Counted from the stretch's first letter, positions 46,673-59,619 are shown. The stretch is 64,000 nt of DNA from Ananas comosus (GCF_001540865.1 NC_033627.1:3408071-3472070); one strand, 5' to 3'. Program-made: numbers and translations. The notes: generated by a model from the letters alone, not told the origin.

Positions 46673-48871
46673 TTAGTTTGACTTGAGCAGCTCAATCTTC
46701 TTCTGCAGCTCGTCTTTCACAGCACCGACGAGCTTATCCACGGCTTTCCCTTCCTTGAGAAAAACAAAGGTCGGCATCGCCTCGACCTCCCACTCACGTG
46801 CGACGCCCTGCGAATAGAAAAAGCTTCTGTCAGCATAGTAGCAAAATTAGATATAAGGCTGTATTTGGAAATCAAACTATGTCGCATAAAAACCAATTTA
46901 ATTTGGTCCAAAACGAGAGCTGGTTTTCGACTAGAACACAGAGTGTTAGAGTGAGAGAAATGCGACCCACCTTCAATTCATCAACATCCACCTTCAGGAA
47001 AACAACTCCAGGGTACTTCTTGGCAAATTCAGCAAAAACAGGAGCAATCATACGGCAAGGGCCACACCACGAAGCAGTGAAGTCAACGACAACCTAAACA
47101 AGGAAATTTAGGTTTCGCCAAGTTAAAATAATAATAATATATATGTATATATATTTTGCCTACTAGTTAAAATAACCAGTTGAACGACATGAATGATCAA
47201 GTAAAATCAAGCTGAGGTAGAAAAATTGGTGTAAGAGTAACAAGAAGATCTAAGCAGACTTCTAGCCGATACATTGCCTATATAATTCGCAAAACGCAAT
47301 CAATTGGAAAACATCTAAAGCTAAAAAATAAGAAATCAAAACATTTGGTAGTTGAAAAAGCTTGCATTGTATTAGGGGCAATTTTAAGCTGGAAATATAA
47401 TACAAAAGTAATACTGAAACTCCTATTAACAAGACCGGTGTGACATACACACTTAGGGCATGTTTGGTTTATGATTGGAATAAGAATGAAAAATAGAATT
47501 GAATTGTATTGGAATGAAAAATGGAATGACGAATATTCAAAAATATTTCATTTATTTATTGGAATGAAAATCAGAATGAACATCTAGGACTTTGTGAGAG
47601 TATTTTGGTTAAGAAAGAGAAAAGTGATGAATGGAGAGAATGAGAAGGTGTTTGTAAGAGAGAACTCTGAATGATTTACTTTGGAATGAACCAATTCGAG
47701 ATTTAAAGCTAAACTGTGCCATTAATGGATTGGGTTATTCCCATTCCAGAGTCAAATGAGAATAGAAATCTGATTCCCGTAAAAGAAATAACAACTATCA
47801 GAGTTAATGAATCTCATTCTGATTTTACAGTCTAAAATAGGTGAGCTAAACAAACCCTCAAATTGTATATTTTAGAACAAGCATCGTGGATACTGTTTGA
47901 GGAGACAATGCGGCATCATGTACTCACACCAAGTATTTACAGATGCATCATAAATACAGTGAATCACATAAATGCAATTTATTTATTATGCAAATAAATC
48001 CATCAAATGAAGGCACAAACAGAGAATGAAGCAGAGAAAAACTGAAAATTTTGATCTTGAAATAAAGAAGCTAATCGCACCTTTCAAATATACAAGGAAC
48101 ATAATATCTAGTGAATCACATAAATGTATTTTATTTATTATGCAAATTAATAAACCTATCAAATGAAGGCACAAACAGAGCATGAAGCAGAGAAAAACTG
48201 GAAATTTTGATCTTGAAACAAGGAGACTAATCACACTTTTCAATATATATATATATACTTTGTCTCTACTTCTCACTATTGTTCTTACTCCTTTTCCTCT
48301 CCCTTATTTCCTTGCTGCTTCTGACCCATTGCTTACATTTACGCAACATTTCGCAATCTCTCTCAAATGAAATGAACACCCCACGAATAATGTGCCATAA
48401 CTCAATATACCTACAACCTAATTCTCAAACACTCAAAGTTAATAAACAATTACCATAGATCCCTGATTAAACTTTTTGTTAAAATATCCAAAAATATATG
48501 AAAAATTGCAATTTTGAGGCCTATATACATGAAAATTTTACATTTTGATAAAAAAAAGTAAAAAAAAAAAATCTTAGATATTTCTAACTATGATATCAAA
48601 ATGTTAACCCTAAACAGATTTCATATAAAACTCATTTACTGATTTGGTTTAAAAATATTAAAAGATCACAAACGACTCATCATCCACACCAAATGTGCCA
48701 TAGGATTCAACTAATTCCAAAGAAAACGCTAAAATGTGAGATCAAACGAAACAGGAAAGAGAATTTTAGGGTTAGAGAGATCACCAGCTTCTTCGACTCA
48801 TTCGCCTGTTGGAGTTGGCGACTCCACTCCTCCACGGCGTGGCATGCGATCACGGCTCCCTCCTCCGCCAT
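46673..48871 (-). CDS. Thioredoxin h
   Basis: Small cytosolic dithiol reductase, kept reduced by NADPH-thioredoxin reductase. Three exons, 48871-48785, 47093-46971 and 46807-46673, give 114 aa with phase 0 joints. The active site WCGPC is at residues 38-42 (C39/C42), the partner cis-proline at P82 (AMPTF), and the buried acidic residue region VVVDF precedes the active site. The N-terminal segment ([16 protein letters not shown]) is the usual h-type extension with no transit peptide, so location is cytosolic. The first intron is long (1691 bp) and has gathered a MITE and a tandem duplication. A (CT)n leader lies at 48899-48934 and a TATA box at about 49041-49050. The start is fixed by homology and by the leader context. 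Confidence 0.97.
47456..47857. mobile_element. Tourist-like MITE in thioredoxin h intron 1
   Basis: Ends GGGCATGTTTGGTTTATGATT and, inverted at the right, GGGTTTGTTTAGCTCACC. Flanks TTA/TCA are compatible with a 3-bp target duplication. It has repeated GGAATGAAAA units. Related copies lie at 55024-55379 and 58788-59572. Confidence 0.75.
47961..48243. repeat. Tandem duplication in thioredoxin h intron 1
   Basis: Segments about 47961-48087 and 48112-48243 share CACATAAATG, TTTATTTATTATGCAAAT, ATCAAATGAAGGCACAAACA and GAAGCAGAGAAAAACTG in order, with few changes. Confidence 0.8.
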
Positions 48872-48898
48872 TATCGATCTCTCTCCTCCCTCTCTACA

Positions 48899-48935
<37 letters not shown>
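48899..48935. repeat. (CT)n tract in the thioredoxin h leader
   Basis: About seventeen CT units lie immediately upstream of the start codon (GA on the sense strand), inside the presumed 5' UTR. Confidence 0.85.
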
Positions 48936-48939
<4 letters not shown>

Positions 48940-49040
48940 TCTTCTTCCTCGGTGGGATCGCAAAATATAAAATAAAAATAAATAAAAAAGCACAAAAAAC
49001 CGAAATGCTCGATGCTTTTACCCTACCGGCGATCGAGGAG

Positions 49041-49050
49041 TTTATATAGG
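49041..49050 (-). promoter_or_regulatory. Putative TATA box of thioredoxin h
   Basis: The minus strand reads CCTATATAAA, about 170 bp upstream of the start codon. Confidence 0.55.
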
Positions 49051-49340
49051 CGTATTAGGCGGTGTCAAATTACGTAATTGCCCACGTTCGTAGTTTCCGT
49101 TTCGCTCTCTTTCCTTCCTCGTGCACCATGTACAAAAATGCATGGAGATCCCTCACCTATATTAGTTTCTGAAAAATCACCTTTCAATTTTTTTTAATCC
49201 CTTATTTTTGATTCAAATTACAAAAGTTATAAATTAAAGAGATGCCAATTTCTTTTTTTTTTTTTTACAAAAATAATATAGGGGCTATTTCCAAAACGTC
49301 CACAAGTGTTGACCTCTTCATGCATTTTGCCATTCCTCCG

Positions 49341-49553
49341 TAGGGATGCCAATGAATACAGATACCCGAAATTTTATCTGAACCCGAACCCGAACCCGAA
49401 CCCGAAGAAAGCGAGTTTATCCAACATTAAATGGATATGGTTTCGGATATGAAAATATCAAAAAATAAAAATCTGACGGATATGGATACCAATATGAATT
49501 TTGATTGTACTCGACTCGAAACCAAACCTGACCCAAACTCGAATTTATTTTAC

Positions 49554-49614
<61 letters not shown>

Positions 49615-50445
49615 NATATTTTGAAATATTAAAAAGAGAAATAATTATTTTAGGTTTGGAATTTCATATTCGGGTACGAGTTCAGATTTGGATATAAATT
49701 TTTAAAATTTTTTGAATTTAGATTCGAATTCGGATTTCGGATTTGGAATGAGGGTCGGGTTCGAATTTTTAAAAATCCCTCCCAAATCTAATCAGACCCG
49801 TTGACCTCCATATTCCTACGTATATAATGTGAATGAATGAATAGTTTCCAAATATACGTCTCGATTCGACGTATTAGGAAATTGGAGCTGGTCAATATTT
49901 TCCGTTACACACATCGAAATGCTATTGGGTGTTGACGTATGCTGACGTATGCGCTTACCAGGTGTTGGCCATACGAAACGATGTAAATGGTTACGGATAT
50001 CTCAAATTTTATCCAAATTCGAAGCTGAACGGATTAAATTTATTTTATGTTAAATAAATATAATTTTAGATATAAATATTAAAAATAAAAATTTGATAGA
50101 TATGAATTTTGATTGTACCCGATCTGAATTCAAACCCTATTCGAATTCGACTTGAATCTGAATTTATTTTACATTATATATAATATGTATATATAAATTT
50201 AATATTATATAATATGTATATGAAAATTTAATATTATATAATATGTATATGAAATGAGAAATAATTGTTTTGGTTTCAAATTTTTGAGTTCGGATTTGGA
50301 TTTGGATATGAATTTTTAAAATCCGTTGGGTTGAAATTCAGGTTTTGGGTTGAGATTCAAGTTTGGAGTCGGGTTGGGGTTCGGAGTCGGGTTGGGGTTC
50401 GGATTTTTAAAAATCCACCCGAAATCCGCCCCGTTGACATTCCTA
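49341..50445. repeat. Two related (CCCGAA)-rich, AT-centred repeat units
   Basis: Both 49341-49815 and about 49985-50443 begin with ATGCCAATGAATACAG- or GTAAATGGTTACGGATA-like sequence and ACCCGAA runs, contain CGAATT/GGATTTGG-rich arms, a (TA)n-rich centre (49556-49614 with the N at 49615) and end CCGTTGACCTCC / CCGTTGACATTCC. Likely decayed transposon copies. Confidence 0.45.
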
Positions 50446-50449
50446 AACA

Positions 50450-51580
50450 AAAGAGCTCTTCAAAATTGAATCGAATGGAATTGCACAAAAATAATTCGGA
50501 TCTATTTAATTTTCATAAAATATTTTTATTTAGTTTAAATTTTTTAACACTACTTAAATAAAATATAGTCCTAATTAGTTTATGTTAAAATTATTACGTT
50601 AATATCTCTAATTATTTGATTATTATTTAAAATCAAGATACAAATTTTTTCCTCTAAAATTTGAGACTAATATATGTTGATTTTACTAAAATTTCGGGTT
50701 ATTTGGTTTATTCAATTTTTCTAGTTTTTAACTTTTATAATTGAAATAAATCAAATTATATAAAAAATTGAACCGAATGGAGTGATTCATTATGATTCGA
50801 AAATTCGATTTAAACCGAGAGGATCGATATACAAAATTGTGTAAAATTGGTAGGAGTGACAATAGATAAGGAAACAAGAGAAATTTGTGAAAGTAAAATT
50901 TGGATTTGCGTGGCAAATCTTATATTACTATAAATTCATCAAAAACAAATTATTGCAATAATAATAATAATAATACTATATAAGTTTTTTTTTTTTAACA
51001 TATGGTGAAATTGTTAGAAGCACCTTCGGTAGATAAAAATTACTTTTTATTTTTAACAGTGCAGCAAAATAGTTTTTCTTAAAAAGTTTTATGTAAAAAT
51101 AGTGCCAAGGAAAAGTATTATTATTATTATTTTAATAATTGGATGGATTTGTATGGATTAGTCCAATCGTACTCTTGGAAACGTCATATATTAATACACA
51201 CAACCCCACGTATAAATGTCTAGTGGAGAGGCAAAAGTTTAGTTTAATTGGATAATTCAATTTAGTTAACTAAATATTCATACATTATTTTTAGTGTAAA
51301 AGTGATGTGACATTTTAATTATTAGCACATTACCCATCACAACTTTAATTCATCGCTGCAACTGCAATACTAGGTATATATCAATACTTAGCTAACTAAA
51401 TAAGATTATAAAATTTGATTGTAATAATATCATTTATTTATTATGATTTTCATATAAATATTTCATTTGTGTTTGCTAAATATTGAATTGTATTCAATCA
51501 AATATAGGTATATAAAACTTTGAATATGCATTTGAAACTTTAGTTATATTATTGCCAATTCTAATTTATATTTATATGTG
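50450..51580. other. Gene-free AT-rich stretch
   Basis: No gene recognised; short homopolymers and an (AAT)n run near 50963. Confidence 0.5.
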
Positions 51581-51582
51581 TG

Positions 51583-52146
51583 CACTATATATATATATAT
51601 ATGGCATAGGTTTTGCTACGAATACTTATCGTATTAAAAAACGCTCGGTACTACTAATTTATTTTGATGATAGAGCTTCCAAATTGATGATCGGCAGAGG
51701 ACTATAAACTGCACCGTTATAACATGATCTAAACTATTCTAAACTGAATCTGGAAACATCAATTTTCATGTATTTACTCTTTCGATATTGTTATTTGTCC
51801 ATCTACAATGAACTAGAAATAAATGCTGGAAATGAATATTCGCTGCCACAAAGTAGCATGATACTAAAGTTATTTAAAATAGTCCTTAAGCAGATTTATT
51901 TAACAAAAATTTATTATTTATGAATCTTCTTATAGTAGCCATATCAGTTATTTAAAAGGTTTAATGATTTTATCACTACCTTTAAATCGTTCAGTTAGTG
52001 ATAGCAAAAAAATCATGAAATTTGATTCTTCTAGATATTTCAATGGTTTAGATCATGTCATATCTGTGCCGATCGTCAATTTGAAGCTCTATCATCAAAA
52101 CAATTGTAGTAAACCGAGCAGCTCTACTATCGATTGTTACCCACGT

Positions 52147-52214
<68 letters not shown>

Positions 52215-54135
52215 GAGCTAGGCTTCTATGCTTTCGAAAGTACGGAGGCCTCCGTACTTGTAAGTTGTTTTCGATGATGGGACGTCCAATTTGGCGATCG
52301 GTTCCGTTAGACAAGATCTACACTATTAGAACTATCTAGAAACCAAATTTCATAATTTTTTAGCTTCGTTTGCCTAGTGAACGAGTAGCCACAAAATGAA
52401 CGGCAGAAAATAAAAATCTCATAAAAAACAGCGATAAATGACTCAAATTTCAAATCGGAATTATTGTTCTTGCTCTTGATGTTAAGTAGAATTTTCTATT
52501 AAAGTTTCATGTAATTGGATATTTCTACACCGTTGAATTTAAAAACGTGCCACATCGGCCGTTAAAATAGTCATTTTTGAAAGCTTTTGATCATTTGGTA
52601 AATGAAGTCGAAAAATTATAAAATTTGGTTTCTAGATAGTTCCAATAGCATAGATTATGGCTAATGGAGCCGATCGTCGAATCGGATGTCCTATCATCGA
52701 AAACAATTTACAAGCACAGAGGCCTCCGTACTTTCGAAAACACGGAAGACCTACTATATATATATATATAGAGTCCGGCTATGGTGCTTGTAAAACTACT
52801 AGGTATTTGGTACTTGTAAATTTTTTACCATTAGATCTACGCCTTTAATCATTTTCACCCGTTAGATTATACTATTCAACCAACTACCCACTTAACCCTA
52901 GGGGTCCCACATCATCTTAACCGCACATTTCTTAATCCAAGGGCTAAAAACTTACAAGCACCAATGACTTGGTACTTTTAAAAGCATAGGAGCTCAATTT
53001 TATATATATATATATATATATACTATATATATATATATATACTATATTATATATAGTCCGGCTATGGTTGCTTGTTATAAAGCACAAAAAATTTGGATGC
53101 TTGTAAATTTTTTACCGTAGATTTATGTCCTTTGATCATTTTTCATCGTTAGATATTCACTATTCAACAAACTAAGCCACTCAACCATAAGGGGCCCACA
53201 TATATCTACCGCACTCCTGTTAATCAAGGGCCGAATAAAAACTTACAAGATCAATGACTGATGACTTTTAAAAAGATGGAGGAGCTACAACTTTTAAATA
53301 TATATATATAATACTGATATATATATATACTATATTATTAAAGTCCGGCTACTATGCTTATAATAGCACGAAGAATTGGTGTACCAAGTTTTCTGCGGTT
53401 AGATCTCTTTTGATCATTTTTCCTGTATAGATCATACTCATTCAACCAAGCACACACTCAACCCGTAAGGGCCCAGCAGTCATCCTAAAATCATCAAAAC
53501 GCCACATCTTGCTTAATCATATGGCCAAAATTGGTAGTAGAATGACTTGGTGCTAATTATGCAAGTAGCCTTAGTTCTATATATATATATTATATATATA
53601 TACAATATTATATATAGTTGAGCTATGATACTTTTACAAGTATCACCATCATGGTACTATTAGGTTTTAAGCCATTGGATCTACTTTTTGATTATTAATA
53701 GCCCTTAGATTAAACACTATTCCACCTACCACCACCTACCACCATCATCTCAACCTCACATCTCTCCATCCAAGGGCTAAAAACACACAAGTATCACCCC
53801 CATGATACTTTTACAAGTATTCTAGCCCTACTATATATATATATATATATATATTATGAGTCCAGCTATGGTGCTTGTAAAAGTACCAAGCACTTGGTGC
53901 TTGTAAGTTTTTTACCGTTAGATCTAGTCATCGGATCATTTTCAACCATTAGATTATACTATTCAACCAACAACCCACCCACTAAACCCTAGGGAGCCCA
54001 CATCATCTTAACCGCATATCTTTTAATCCAATGGCTAAAAATCTATAAGCACTAATAACTTGGTACTTTTAAAAGCATAGGAGCTCGATTCTATTATTAT
54101 TATTATTATTGTTATTATTATTATTATTATTATTC
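51583..54135. repeat. Array of TA-microsatellite-flanked MITEs (Micron-like)
   Basis: At least seven elements follow one another, each bordered by (TA)n or (ATT)n: about 51604-52140, 52216-52754, 52771-53000, 53055-53297, 53341-53577, 53617-53829 and 53858-54091. The first two are long palindromes of about 540 bp (arms CGATCGGC...TGATAGAGCTTC and GTACGGAGGCCTCCGTAC...CGATGAT). The last five are roughly 240-bp elements with ends GAGTCCGGCTATGGTGCTTG and TTTTAAAAGCATAGGAGCTC and an interior ACCCTAGGGG-like block. None is coding. Confidence 0.8.
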
Positions 54136-54487
54136 AATCTATATTCCATTTCGAAAAAGTATCTTAACGGTATTTGAATCCGTTTTTAGCAAATATAATA
54201 ATAAAAATTTAATATTTAATACATATCTATATCCGCATTTATATTCGGAAAAGAATATGGATGTAGATATAGTTTTATCACGACAATATCCTATCCCTTT
54301 TTCATCCCAAGGTATGCAATAACCTTTGCCTTGCATAGCCTCATAATGGGCCGGACTTGAACCAGAAAAGAAAAATTACCCGGACCCACAAACAAATTGG
54401 GCTGAAAGGCTTTACAGCCCATAGGCCAACATCCTACAATGTGCTATCAACATACGCTCCGCTTCGCTCCGCTCCGCTCCGCATTCG

Positions 54488-54488
<1 letters not shown>

Positions 54489-54520
<32 letters not shown>

Positions 54521-54557
54521 CAAGCCTCAAAGAGACGAGAGAGAGAGAGAGAGAGCT
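54489..54557. repeat. (GA)n tracts in the ATP synthase delta' leader
   Basis: Two GA runs (54489-54519 and 54538-54557) sit directly before the start codon at 54579. No TATA box is evident upstream. The promoter is probably TATA-less. Confidence 0.85.
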
Positions 54558-54578
54558 AAAAGAGAGAGAAGCGCCGCC

Positions 54579-57500
54579 ATGTATCGCCACGCCTCGCGCC
54601 TCCTGATCCGATCGTCCTCCTCCTCCGCCTCCGGCGGCCGCGCGGCGGCGGCGGCGGCGGGGCCCCGGGCGGCGTTCTCGACCGACGTGCCGGCGCCGGC
54701 GACGGAGGACACGGGGTTCGTGGAGGCGTGGCGCAAGGTGGCGCCGAGCCTGGAGCCCCCGAAGACGCCCTCGGCGTTCATGAAGCCCCGACCACCGACC
54801 CCCTCCTCGATCCCCTCCAAGCTCACCGTCAACTTCGTCCTCCCCTACCAATCCGAGATCTCCAACAAGGAGGTCCAGATCCCTATCTATTTTCCTCTTA
54901 ATGCCCTTTACTGTACGTTTGTTTCGGTGCATATTTGGTTTCGTTCGGCACTACCTAGGGTTTCAGTTTTGGTTTTGGTTTTGGTTGTGGTTCTCTCGAT
55001 TTGATTCAAAATTTCTTACTTTAGGGCATGTTTGGTTCATGATTGGAATGAGAATGAGAAATGGAATTGGATTGCATTAGAATGGGAAGTAGAATGATGA
55101 ATCATCCAAACTTTTTGGTTCATTATTGGAATGGAAATTGGAATAGATAATCAGGACATCTAGAATTTTGAAAGAGGAGAGTGATCAAGGGAGAGGAGGA
55201 GGAGATGTTTGTGAGAAGATTTTGAATTGTTTACTTTGGATTGGGCCAATCTAGGAAGCCGGATTGGGTCATTTATTCCCATTCCACTTTGAAATGGGAA
55301 TCAGAATTTGATGCCGGTAAAACAAACAACAACTATCAGAATCATTGAATTCCATTCCATATCCAAGCCAAACAAGCCCTTTTTGTGGAGTGTCGATCAA
55401 TATGGATCAAATACTGAATGTACCCTAGTAAGGAGAAGATATTACCAAATGGAACATCAAAACGGTGGCTGTTGGCAATCATATAGAAATTTCTTTTGGA
55501 GCTGGAATTGTTAAGATTAGTACTCGAACTCATAACGTGAAAATTCTTGAAGTCGAAAGGTGTTGGTACTGCATCTAGATTATAATCAACTTGCTAATAT
55601 GAATTAGAAAAATGGAAAAAATGCTGGCTATTCATATATCTTGGATTTTTTGGTTGTGTTAATCGACTAATGACATACTCTTGTATGTTCAAGGACAAGC
55701 AGTAGAAAAAACGAAAAGATAGTAGAATCAGAAAATAATTTTATTAGTTACGATAAAACAAGAATCGAGGATTAGGGCAGAACATAGATTTGCAATTCGT
55801 AATACCAGTTTTCTATTTGAATATTAGATTATTAGGTTACCAGATTTGCATGGCAAGTCCTACAGGTAACATTACACTGTTCAGACTCGGCTAGTAGCCA
55901 AGAGCACAGTGGAGCTTTGTTCGGGTCACGCTTCTCCCTTCCTAGGATCCTCTATGCTTTACGACTAGGACTACAAAAGTGATTACATGTAAGTAATGTA
56001 AAACTGTATGGAGGCAATCCTTAATCTTTTAATCTTAGTCCGGTCATGTTTGATCTAGCATGCATTTGGGCTTGGACTTTACTTTCTTGGTTTCTGTTAC
56101 ATTAGCTGATTAGGTTGGAGCCCTAGTGGACTCAAATTTAGCTGTCTGTTGTTATCTGCTGGAGAATGCTATCTAGTGGAAGGATCCCAACCGAGAGGAG
56201 TTAGAACAAGAGGAGAAAAAAGGTTGCAACTGTTCCATCAATTCTGAAAGAAGACATCAGAATGAAGCACTATCTGTGGGCGATGTTTAGAGATCTGATT
56301 GGAATTTTGGCCGTTGGCCTTCTTTTTCTCTTCCCTCTCATCCCTTTTTATGTATATTTATATTTTATTTTATTTTATTTTATCTCTTCCTTTCTTGACT
56401 CTATGCCTTACTTTCGCATGCCATCTATTTCCCACAAGAATTAGAATTACTGTAGTCTAGTGTGCAAAACTGCTACTAGGAGAGAAGACTTTGTGGCGAG
56501 AAGTGATTTCTCCAGCAGATTTTTATGTTACAATGATTTATATCATCTCCAATTGAGCCATATTAAGATAATTAGCAAGTTTCGGCTAGAATCTGAATAT
56601 TTCGAATTAAATTAAGTTGGACGAATACTTGATCTAATCTAATTGAAAACTGTGAATTTTGGACAAAAAGGCCACGTGATGGATCTCCTTGCTGGGCAAT
56701 TTGATATCTACAGAAATGATATGTACTACCATGTCCATGCATAATATTATGATAGTTGAATTTGCTTAATCAGTTGGTGCTTGGTTAATTAGTCAACATG
56801 AGTTGGTTTTGTGCATTTGTTGTCATTGCTGACCATAGCTTGAAGTGGCCCATTATAGTGGTAGCTGGGATAGCAAATGATGGCTAGTGGTAATTTGAGG
56901 TGGTCAAAAGTGTTGATGCAAAAGTGGTGATTGCTAACCAATGTGGTTAGCTGGTGTGAATGGCAGTGCTTAAAGATGTTCGTTGGTGGTGGTGGTGGTC
57001 AATGGAGCAAATTTGGAATGAATTCTTGTTCGTCATCTCTACACTATTTATCAGTTATAGTCATTTGTTCTTAGTAATTTGATACATGATCACTGCATAG
57101 CCTAAACACAACACTTCCTGGTTGTTTTGTTCCCATTATTGGATTCTTGGGAATCTGAATCTTGCGATAGACCTACAAGTCTTAAACTAAATTGATTCTT
57201 AATGCCGTGGTTGATCCTTATACAGCAGGGAATAGCTCGAGTTATCCCCCAGTTCTTATGCAACATATTTTGGCAGTGGATAGCAGTTTTTAACTTTTGG
57301 ATCTGGTTATCTAGGATAACTAGGAAGAACTCCAGTTCCTCATGTCCATGACCATTCATTCTGTAAATTGCACACTATATATGGTTATTATCTATCTTCC
57401 ATTCGTCACATTAATGCTTCGTTTACTGCTCAACTCCTTTTCATATATCATTACCTGATAATTGTGTGTGCTTTCCTGCAGGATTTTCTTGGTATTTTTC

Positions 57501-58102
57501 AAATGTGTTTTGTTTTTTATATGTTTACTCAACTAAGTTACCATTGTTCTGTGGAGTTGTCCTTGTTTTTCTCTTTTCCCTTATCATGCGTTCCATTGGT
57601 GCTGGATGCACCTCTAGGTTCTTGCTGAATCTTGTGTCTGCTGAACATCTTTGAGGCAACCTTGCTTGCTACTATAATAACATCAGATACAAAATTTATT
57701 ATTTGTCATGACCATTCGTCCTACTCTTTTCCATGTACAAATGTTCTTTAATTTCAGGTCGATATGGTGATCATACCAGCAACCACAGGGCAAATGGGTG
57801 TTCTCCCCGGTCACGTCGCCACGATCGCAGAGCTCAAGCCTGGCCTTCTCTCTGTGCATGAAGGGAATGAGGTGAACAAGTACTTTGTGAGCAGTGGGTT
57901 TGCGTTCATCCATGCAAACTCTTTTGCGGATATAGTGGCAGTCGAGGCCGTCCCTCTTGACCGCATCGACTCTAGCCTGGTACAGAAGGGCCTCGCTGAC
58001 TTCACCCAGAAGCTCAACTCAGCTACTACGGATTTGGAAAAGGCTGAGGCACAAATTGGTGTTGACGTCCACAGTGCACTTAATGCTGCCCTAACTGGTT
58101 GA
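54579..58102 (+). CDS. Mitochondrial ATP synthase subunit delta'
   Basis: Central-stalk subunit of the mitochondrial F1Fo-ATP synthase, the counterpart of bacterial epsilon and animal delta; it couples rotation of the c-ring to F1. Two exons, 54579-54872 and 57758-58102, join in phase 0 (NKE|VDMV), giving 212 aa (Arabidopsis protein about 203). Residues 1-36 form an Arg/Ser/Ala-rich presequence ([15 protein letters not shown] ... RAAFSTD) with a likely cleavage site near AAFSTD. The beta-sandwich domain (about 82-170) contains [16 protein letters not shown], and the C-terminal helices end in ALNAALTG. Exon 1 is extremely GC-rich; exon 2 is not, a contrast typical of grasses and relatives. The 2885-bp intron holds a Tourist-like MITE. 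Start: the first ATG after the GA leader. Confidence 0.97.
55024..55379. mobile_element. Tourist-like MITE in the ATP synthase delta' intron
   Basis: Ends GGGCATGTTTGGTTCATG and, inverted, GGGCTTGTTTGGCTTGG. Flanks TTA/TTT. Internal GGAATGAGAATGAGAAATGG and GATTGGGCCAATC-like blocks are shared with the 47456 copy. Confidence 0.8.
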
Positions 58103-58787
58103 AATATATTATTTAAGACTGGAAGAGCGTCTTCCTTTGCCACCAAAATTCGAACATGAGCTGAAGAGCGAGCTTGCTCGTTGCATAAGAACTGAGAAAA
58201 GAGTGTCTTGAATAAATTGTATCTTGAATAATTTGTACTTTCCTTGAATTTATGTTCACTTCCGTTTATGGTTTCTTAACGGTAGTTCCTTGAATTTATG
58301 TTACTGCCCGTTTGTGGTTTCTTAATGGTAGATATCTTTTTCCTCCTGGTTAGCCAATACTAAGGTGAAAGTGTTCATCATTTTGATCAGGCCTGATATG
58401 GACAGGTTTGCAGGAATTCTGATTTGGGTTATATTGTCTAGTATATATATTTAATTAAAATAAATTTTCCTATGCCCATCAATGTTTAAATAAATATTGT
58501 TATTCTGTTTGGATCGTCTTCATGTTTTCATCTATTTGTCTGAACCTAATCTGTGCGCAATGCGAGTATCAGATCAAAAACTATTTACTGGGCTTTTAGT
58601 TAAATTGCTGTAATTGCTGATGATGCATTTGTTTAGTATTTGCACTATTTTTTCTGCTTGCTTATTTTGTTTCATGTTAAGTTAATCAACTCTTTCTGAG
58701 TATAGGAAAATCAAAGCTTAGTAATTTCATATACTAAAGATTTATTTTAATTGCACTGACCATTATTTCCAACACACTACAGTTACA

Positions 58788-59572
58788 GGGCGTGTTTGGT
58801 TTGCTTGTTTTTTACCCTGGAATTCGGTTTGTGGGTGTTTGGTACGCAGGAATCTCATTCCGATTTTGATTCCAGAGTAGAATGGAAATTTCTCAATCAC
58901 ATCTTTTTTCAATCTGACTTAGAAGGCCGGATTGGAAGTTGAATCTATTTATTCGGATTACATTTATGTTTTCAACTTTTTAAATTAAAATATGAGTTAA
59001 ATTTTAAAAATTAAATATATAATTTTAAAATTTAATTTGAACTTAAATTAAAAATTAAAATTTAATCAAGTATTTCGAATCTAACTTATGAATTTGAATT
59101 TAAATTAAATTTTAATTTATATAAAGTTTTATTCAAATTTTATTTCAAACTTAAATTAAATTTATGGATTCAAATTAAAATTTAAATTGTAATTTTAAGT
59201 TTGAATTTGAATAAATTAAAATTTAGTTTCATATTTTGAATTATCCACTCAACTTCAAAGTTTAATTTTTTTTAAAAAAATAGATTTAAAATTTTGACAT
59301 TTGACATTATTTCAAAATTTTGATGTAAATTTTTAATATTTAATTTTTAATTTGAATTTAAATTAATATATTATAGAGATAATGTAGTATGTTAATTTGA
59401 TTACGTTTTTATATCCATCTGAATCAAACACTGACAATGAGAATTGATTTATTCCGATTCCGATTCAGGTGATTAACCAAACAGAATTAGGTAATGAGTC
59501 ATTCCGATTCCGATTCCAGTTTATTTTGATTTCGATTCCGATTCCGACTCTGACTTCAAACCAAACACGCCC
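58788..59572. mobile_element. Long Tourist-like element between ATP synthase delta' and the next gene
   Basis: Starts GGGCGTGTTTGGTTTGC and ends GTTTGGTTTGAAGTC inverted, with CACGCCC at the right end. It is flanked by ACA on both sides (58785-58787, 59573-59575). The 785-bp interior is AT-rich with repeated ATTCCGATTCCGATT near the right end. Confidence 0.75.
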
Positions 59573-59619
59573 ACAATGTAAAAAGTTTATGAATTGAAAG
59601 ATGTATATAAAAAATAAAA

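Noticed and set aside
49381..49406. Telomere-like repeat
   Set aside because: The unit is CCCGAA, not the plant CCCTAAA telomere repeat. It belongs to the decayed repeat unit there.
49431..49697. 88-aa frame with a run of YI repeats
   Set aside because: Produced by the (TA)n microsatellite and spans an N.
133..54135. CRISPR array, from regularly spaced repeats
   Set aside because: This is a plant nuclear sequence. The spaced repeats are MITEs and microsatellites, with no short direct repeats plus unique spacers.
54447..54932. 161-aa and 101-aa antisense frames over ATP synthase delta' exon 1
   Set aside because: GC-rich coding DNA opens long antisense frames. The sense strand is clearly the mitochondrial subunit.
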